Source of the DNA: Rhizopus arrhizus
Lineage: Eukaryota > Mucoromycota > Mucoromycetes > Mucorales > Rhizopodaceae
Direction of reading: 5' to 3'
DNA length: 64,000 bases
NCBI GenBank assembly: GCA_024220505.1
Contig: JAKZZE010000009.1
Location: forward strand, 134,001-198,000
Within the stretch, counting starts at the first letter, position 1. The number at the start of each line of letters is the position of its first letter. Shown here piece by piece: positions 59,001 to 64,000 of the stretch. A program made the translations under genes and the position numbers. The notes under the pieces were generated by a model, which ran no database searches, was not told the origin of the DNA, and saw nothing but the letters and a program-made list of their open reading frames with translations.

Positions 59001-59626
59001 GTTCATTGTTATAAAACAACATCTTGTACTTAATATTTTTTATAGTCTAGCTACTTTAAAACAGTTCTGTCTGATGTATCAAAGGAGTTTATAATCAAAA
59101 AGTTATCAAACAACCACGTAGTGGCAGAGAATGTTTGGTCTGCCATTCATTATTTACTTCAAAAAGACGTTGAATTTCCAAGCAATTTGAAAGGGTCTTC
59201 TTTAGACTATTTCTCTCATTTGTTGGCTAAACGATTGAAATATGATGAAGGTGAACGTGATATGGTAGCAATGCATCATGAATTTGGTATTGAGCATCCT
59301 TCTGGCAAAAAGGTATAGCATATCACATATTTAAAGATACAATGTTAACTAGATTTATAAAGGAAACCTTAACATCCACTTTAATTCGCTATGGTAACGA
59401 TAAACATACAGCAATGTCTCAGACAGTTGGATTGCCAGCTGCTATGACGGTAGATTTAATATTAGACAACAAGATTCCTGAAAGGGGTGTACAATTGCCT
59501 ACACAACCACACGTTTATTTACCTATCTTGGAACAATTAGAAGTAAAAGGTATTCGATTTGTTGAAAGAATTGAGCCTTATCGACACAATCAATTAGAAC
59601 CTACAGGTTCTGGTGCTTATGAATAA
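56033..59626 (+). CDS. AASS: Bifunctional lysine-ketoglutarate reductase/saccharopine dehydrogenase
   Basis: Catabolic two-step lysine-degradation enzyme. Sixteen exons, all phase-consistent, give about 938 residues (human AASS is 926). An N-terminal basic/hydroxylated stretch ([18 protein letters not shown]) suggests mitochondrial import. The reductase half (residues about 20-480) shows [32 protein letters not shown] and [19 protein letters not shown]. The dehydrogenase half shows [20 protein letters not shown] (Rossmann GxGxxxxP), [25 protein letters not shown] and [21 protein letters not shown] sequence. Exon starts are 56033, 56282, 56500, 56705, 56917, 57237, 57456, 57594, 57986, 58170, 58332, 58486, 58686, 58915, 59046 and 59363. 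Exons 7 and 16 use AAG acceptors. Confidence 0.94.
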
Positions 59627-59811
59627 AAGAATGTTATTCTTTCATGTATTCTCATACTGATCTCTCTTTTTTTTTATCCATAACAAATACGGTATTACCT
59701 TTATTTATAAATATAGTGGCCAATATGCATTTGGTTTAACAGTGACAGCATTTTTATTCAAAGTTTTTTATTGCTTTTTTTTTTTTATCTCTTTTCTTTT
59801 GATTTTCATTC

Positions 59812-60951
59812 ATGTCAGATGTTATTCAAAAAGCAATCGAAAAGTTGAAAACACTCTCTTCAGTCAAAATATTAAAAACAAAGACGTCAGCTTATGATTA
59901 TAACGGAAAAGGCGTCCAAGATCGTTTAGATGTTGAATTCAAAATTGATAAGTTTACAATTCAATGTAAAATTTAAAACTCTTGCGTTTAAACTTGTTTT
60001 AATCAACAGTTTTTAGGTCAAATCGTATTGAATAACGCGAGCAATTATGAATTTCCAGCGGATATTATATTTCAAAAGATACCGCAGGAATTGAAAGAAA
60101 AAGGAGAATGGTTACCCACTTGTTGGGACATTCGTCAAGAGGATTGTCTATATATTTGGTTCAAGGACATGTATGAACGTATGAAACGTTTTATCGATAC
60201 ATCCGAGTCCTTTAAAATGGATAAAGAAGATTTTCAAATACCACGTCTTGGTAATAAAAGAAAATCATACGAAAGGGAAGAACAAGAGAATGATAAGCAA
60301 AGACCATATGAAAGGAAAGAAGAGAAGGAAGATAAGAGCAGAGAAAGAAGAAAGAAATTTATGCTTGCTTGGTTGTCTAGCTTTCCAGAGTATGTGGGAA
60401 ATAGAATTGATTAATAACAAAAAGGAGCTTACTGTTGTGATAGCCATATTATAAACTATGATTCAGACAACTATTATACATTCTCATTTTATTTTACTTT
60501 TGAAATTGCTAGGGATACATGGGATGAAGTTCTCGAAAGAAAAAATGATGTATTATCCAAACATTCATTTAATGAAAAAGTAGCAAAACCGAAGCCTTTT
60601 GCACCTGTTATATTAAAATGTAAGTAAATGTAATTTGTTACAAAGCATATAGAATCTTAATTATTACAAGTTAAAATGAATGAATCATTTCCAAATGGTG
60701 GATTATATATTAGGTTTATATCAGTGATAAATACTACGGAACTTGGTTCATCTTTACCTGATACAAAATTATTCAAATTTCCTTTAAATCCTAAAATAAT
60801 GGCTAATCCAACTTCTATCATGTAAGAGAAAAAAACAAAAAAATAGAACCAATCATATTATCTATTGACACATCTCTCTCTCCTTTCTAGATCTTTATTA
60901 GCTAAAAGTGCCATCAAATTTCATTTAAATAAAACCACGTTTAATCTTTAA
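59812..60951 (+). CDS. UEV/RWD-like protein, possibly BRE (BABAM2) related
   Basis: Five exons (59812-59965, 60017-60389, 60513-60619, 60671-60821, 60891-60951) give about 281 residues. The N-terminal strand pattern (RLDVEFKIDKFTIQCQIVLN followed by YEFPADIIFQ) and the later GEWLPTCWDIRQEDCLYIWF recall UEV/RWD domains of the kind found in BRE/BABAM2. BRE is a scaffold of the BRISC and BRCA1-A deubiquitinase complexes. A strongly charged insertion (about 50 residues of Glu/Lys/Arg) follows, then a second small globular part (MNESFPNGGLYIRFISVIN). It is shorter than BRE (383). The exon 2 boundary was set at TTTTTAG because the earlier CAG gives a stop. The gene is real and the family tentative. 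Confidence 0.6.
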
Positions 60952-61240
60952 TTATAAAGTTGTTTGTGATACATGATAGTAAAAAGTAAGATCTTAAAAG
61001 GCGCAAAGATTTTGCATGAAGTAGATGATCAAGCATTTTCTAAATGTGCCACTAGTTTATTTACATAGGCAAAAAAGTAATCTTTAGTAAGTGCATTGCT
61101 TTTAATCTTTGGTTGATTAGCAGGGTTTATTCATTCAAACATAAATAAAATTGAAGACTTATTTATTTTGTAATACAGAATGCTTGATTGTAGAAAGTAT
61201 ACACATAAAAAGTATAAGAAGAGGAAAATGAATCAAGTTC

Positions 61241-62425
61241 TTATTCTTGCTTGAATTGAATACTTGTCCATTGCTGTGTAGTAGAAGATGAAGAAGAAGG
61301 AAACGATGAATTAAAATCAGTCATATAGTCCTCATATTCATCATTCGTTCCTTGACGTTGATTTCTCCAATTCTTTAATGCTCTTACAATACCTACATTA
61401 TCATCATATTGTTCATACACCTTATTTTGTCTGTGAAATGTATCATTCACACTTTGAGATCTTGTATGAAAATAATTTTGTGACGCCATCATTTGAAAAG
61501 AACCATCAGGTGTACTTGAATTAGTAATAATGGCAGGGGGTGGTGGAGGTGGAGGTGGCATAAAGATATATTGAGGTTCAGATAATTTTCTACTTCTTCT
61601 TCTGGGCTCCAAAGGATCTGAATTATAGTGACCTGGACTACGTCCACGTACAACAAGGGGCTCTGAATAACAATCAGAGACAACATGAAACTCATTATCA
61701 TCCAATTGAGCTAAAAGCTCAAAGACTAAGCGAAAATACTGCTGCGTGGCTCTCTTTTTTCCATTGTTGGCCGTGGCTACCTTGAACTGTAGTCGTTCAA
61801 AGGTGATCGTACTATTTTCTAAACTGACTGAAAGAATTGGTGGCTCTCGTTGAGGTCCTTTATCGCGTTTAGGTGTCATCTGTGTAAGGGCGATGGACTT
61901 CATTGAGTTGTCTGAGGTGCAGGCTCTTAGACGAACAAATAAGCCTTGAATACGAGACATCTTTGAGGGAAGTCGCAGAGCAAGAAAATCATTACTAGTT
62001 AATTCTGGGATGGAAAAGGAGGCAGTGACTTGAAAGTAGTTTCGACGGTAACAGGTCCAATGACAATCAGAAGTAAAGAAAAACCCTCTGTCCATCTTAC
62101 AATACAACGTCACCATATAGCTACATAACATCTGTCAGTCTCCATTTTTTTATATTTGCCTTTCCTACTGTACCGTTTTCTATTGAACTCATTACTGTCA
62201 TTACTATCATCATATATATCGTATATATTATTTGATTGACCAAAGAAATCATGTATTGGTACTAAAGGAGCATCCTTTAGATGTATCAACCTATGTTTTG
62301 GATATCAGACTTCTTTCTCTTGTACGCTTTTCAACTCTTACCTATCGTACGAGGGCTGATCTCTGTCTATAGTAGTACTAAAACCACAATAAAAAAATAA
62401 GTTGTGTCAATTACCAAATATACAT
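61241..62425 (-). CDS. NDT80/PhoG-domain transcription factor
   Basis: Minus-strand exons 62425-62415, 62377-62342, 62290-62174 and 62120-61241 give about 347 residues. The first coding exon is only 11 nt (MYI plus two bases). The NDT80/PhoG Ig-fold DNA-binding domain is clear: CKMDRGFFFTSD, HWTCYRRNYFQVTASF, VRLRACTSDN and GKKRATQQYFRLVFEL. In Ascomycota this family includes Ndt80 (meiosis), Vib-1/XprG (starvation, self/nonself) and Ron1. Downstream are a basic RRRSRK stretch, an eight-proline run and a Ser-rich tail. Exact function among these roles cannot be read here. The exon 4 acceptor was set to TATGTAG since the earlier CAG leads to a stop. Confidence 0.86.
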
Positions 62426-62764
62426 TATTTTTATTTAATATTACTTTATGAATGAACTAACAGGCATTGAATGAGATCTTTGATGAAATAGCATGTTCTA
62501 TTTTATAAAGGAATAAAAAGAAATAAAAAAAGAGAAAATGATGTATAAATAAATACAGTAAATAAATAAAAAGTGAACTGTGTTAAGCAAACGAAATCTT
62601 AGTTCAGTAAATTAAGGAGCTTATTGGTTTAAGGAGTAAAATTATGCTGTAGCGCCATTTTTGGTTGTACGTATTTGCCACAGCATAAAGTACAACAACA
62701 ACCTCAACTTCATTTTAAACTCAGGACAACTCGTCTTTCTTTTACTTTTTAGAAAAAAAAAACA
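62426..62764. other. Divergent promoter region
   Basis: 339 bp between the start codons of the NDT80-like and LENG1-like genes, AT-rich with several A runs. No other feature. Confidence 0.5.
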
Positions 62765-63608
62765 ATGAATATTTTACATCACAAAAGGTATTAAAAAAAT
62801 TAGGAAAAATTGTTTAAATCAGATTATTAAAACCTCATTAGCTATCACGTCTATAATAAAAAAAATATTGAAAAGGTTCGAAAAGACGAGGAACAAGCAT
62901 CAGCCAAAGAAAAAGAAAAACAAAAAAAGATCGAACTAGCAGAGAGTGAAGCAAGACTCAATTTACTAAGAAAAAAGGCAGGCGCTAAATTTTTAAACGA
63001 CAAACCGACAGCTACAATCGAGCATATCAATTTATTCAAAGACTATGAATCAACAACAAATGAAGAGAATGAAGCAGAAGAAAAAGCAAAAGCAGAGAAA
63101 CTTGATCGACAATTGACCATGTACTTGGACAAGGGTGCAACAGCAGAAGCAACGCCTTGGTATGCCAAAAACAGTACAAGTATAGATAAATACAGCGATC
63201 TATATGTCAAAAAATCGGATAGAAAGTAAATTGTTGATGTAGTGATTTACAAACTTATGCTCACTTTTAAAACATTTTGTTAGAAAAAGAAGAGAACCGA
63301 TTCGATTAAAAGATGATCCTTTAGAATATATTGAGGATAAATTGAAGAAAGAAGACAAATCAGATAAAGAAAAGAAATTAAAAAAGCGTAAAAGGAGTGA
63401 TAATGATAATAGTAATCATTCAAACAACATAGCGGAGCTTAGAGCAAAAAGACTTGAGAGAGAAAGAATGGAAAGAGAACGTGCAAAGCGACTTTATCTC
63501 GATCCAACTGAAGCAGAAGATCATAAGGACGAACCAACAGGTTATAATTCACAGTACAATAGGCAAGAAACCTTACTTGCAAAACAAAGTAAAAAAAAGC
63601 ATTACTAA
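62765..63608 (+). CDS. LENG1: LENG1-like CIR-domain protein
   Basis: Three exons (62765-62787, 62842-63225, 63284-63608) give about 243 residues. The first exon is 23 nt. Joined, the N-terminus reads MNILHHKSYHVYNKKNIEKV and then RKDEEQA, the CIR N-terminal domain shared by animal LENG1 and spliceosome-associated proteins. The rest is highly charged and helical. TPWYAKN in the middle and LRAKRLERERMERERAKRL near the end match the LENG1 pattern, as does the YNSQYNRQ ending. Probably nuclear and RNA-processing related by family. No catalytic motif. Confidence 0.85.
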
Positions 63609-63769
63609 AGTATGCATTATCACACACTTTTGGGACTTGCAAGCATACTATCTTTAAGTTGTATATTACAGTCTAAAGCCGGAAGGGCAGTCGTCTTTGA
63701 CCATTTTTGTTTCCCGACATAAAAATCTAATAAACTGTCTTTTTCCTTCTCTCTTTTTGCAATTAAATA

Positions 63770-64000
63770 ATGAGGGAAATTATTACTTTACAGCTAGGAT
63801 CTCTGTCTAACTATGTGGGTACCCACATTTGGAACACGCAGGTATTTCCATCATCTTTTTTTTAATAAATATGTATCATTGATTGAATGCCGGAATTCAG
63901 GAAGAGTATTTTGATTATACAGGAAAAGACAGTGAAAAAACAAAGGAAATCAACCACGATGTTCTTTACAGAGCAGGAGAAACAGCCAATGTAAAAAAAA
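63770..64000 (+). CDS. DML1: DML1/Misato homologue, 5' end only
   Basis: Tubulin/FtsZ-like protein affecting mitochondrial inheritance and morphology. Exon 1 (63770-63841) reads MREIITLQLGSLSNYVGTHIWNTQ, the family N-terminus (LQLG..SN.VGTH.WN). A 59-bp intron follows, then exon 2 from 63901 with EEYFDYTG and INHDVLYRAGETAN. A likely donor lies at 63991 (gtaaaa). The window ends there, so the gene is truncated by the window edge, not by mutation. Confidence 0.9.

Overview
The window is nuclear DNA of a fungus, almost certainly an early-diverging one (Mucoromycota, probably Mucorales). The DNA is AT-rich and gene-dense. Genes carry many 43-120 bp introns, and promoters and 5' leaders are T-rich. 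The gene set also points there: an H-type ferritin, a fused lysine-degradation enzyme (AASS), a METTL4-type methyltransferase and a TMA22/DENR factor. I assembled gene models by hand from codon phase, splice sites and family knowledge. About 28 protein genes and about 105 introns are supported. I saw no tRNA, rRNA, CRISPR array or intact transposon. Bases 1-234 hold only AT-rich leader sequence before the first gene.

Layout. 0-16 kb: mitochondrial Phe-tRNA synthetase, a zinc-finger protein, an SLC10A7/Rch1 transporter, a Tcp11/Sok1 protein, a CC1-box coiled-coil protein with a C-terminal membrane segment, a RecQ1-type helicase with several irregularities, and a homeobox gene. 16-26 kb: a 2,500-residue FMP27/Hobbit (BLTP2) bridge-like lipid transfer protein, followed 73 bp later by DNA polymerase epsilon subunit B. 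26-34 kb: fatty-acid 2-hydroxylase, then three minus-strand genes for small-molecule chemistry (questin-oxidase-like, BAHD acyltransferase, SGNH esterase). 36-47 kb: TMA22/DENR, an Sso-type syntaxin, AMPK beta, ribulose-5-phosphate epimerase, ferritin, an Ssh4/Ear1 Rsp5 adaptor and a BIG1/VOA1 V-ATPase factor. 47-51 kb: gene-poor, with a MITE-like element and a perfect 44-bp inverted repeat. 51-64 kb: SET9/Suv4-20 histone methyltransferase, METTL4 adenine methyltransferase, a degenerate glutaredoxin-like protein, AASS, a small UEV/RWD-like protein, an NDT80/PhoG transcription factor, a LENG1 homologue and the 5' end of DML1/Misato.

Most genes are housekeeping and unrelated in function. Exceptions that may be meaningful are the two chromatin/DNA methyltransferases side by side, and the lipid and acyl-ester enzymes at 27-34 kb. 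The most unusual structural signals are frequent AAG 3' splice sites, two GC-AG introns in one gene, microexons of 11-20 nt, two ~100-bp MITE copies, a second dispersed repeat pair, and a 44-bp hairpin.
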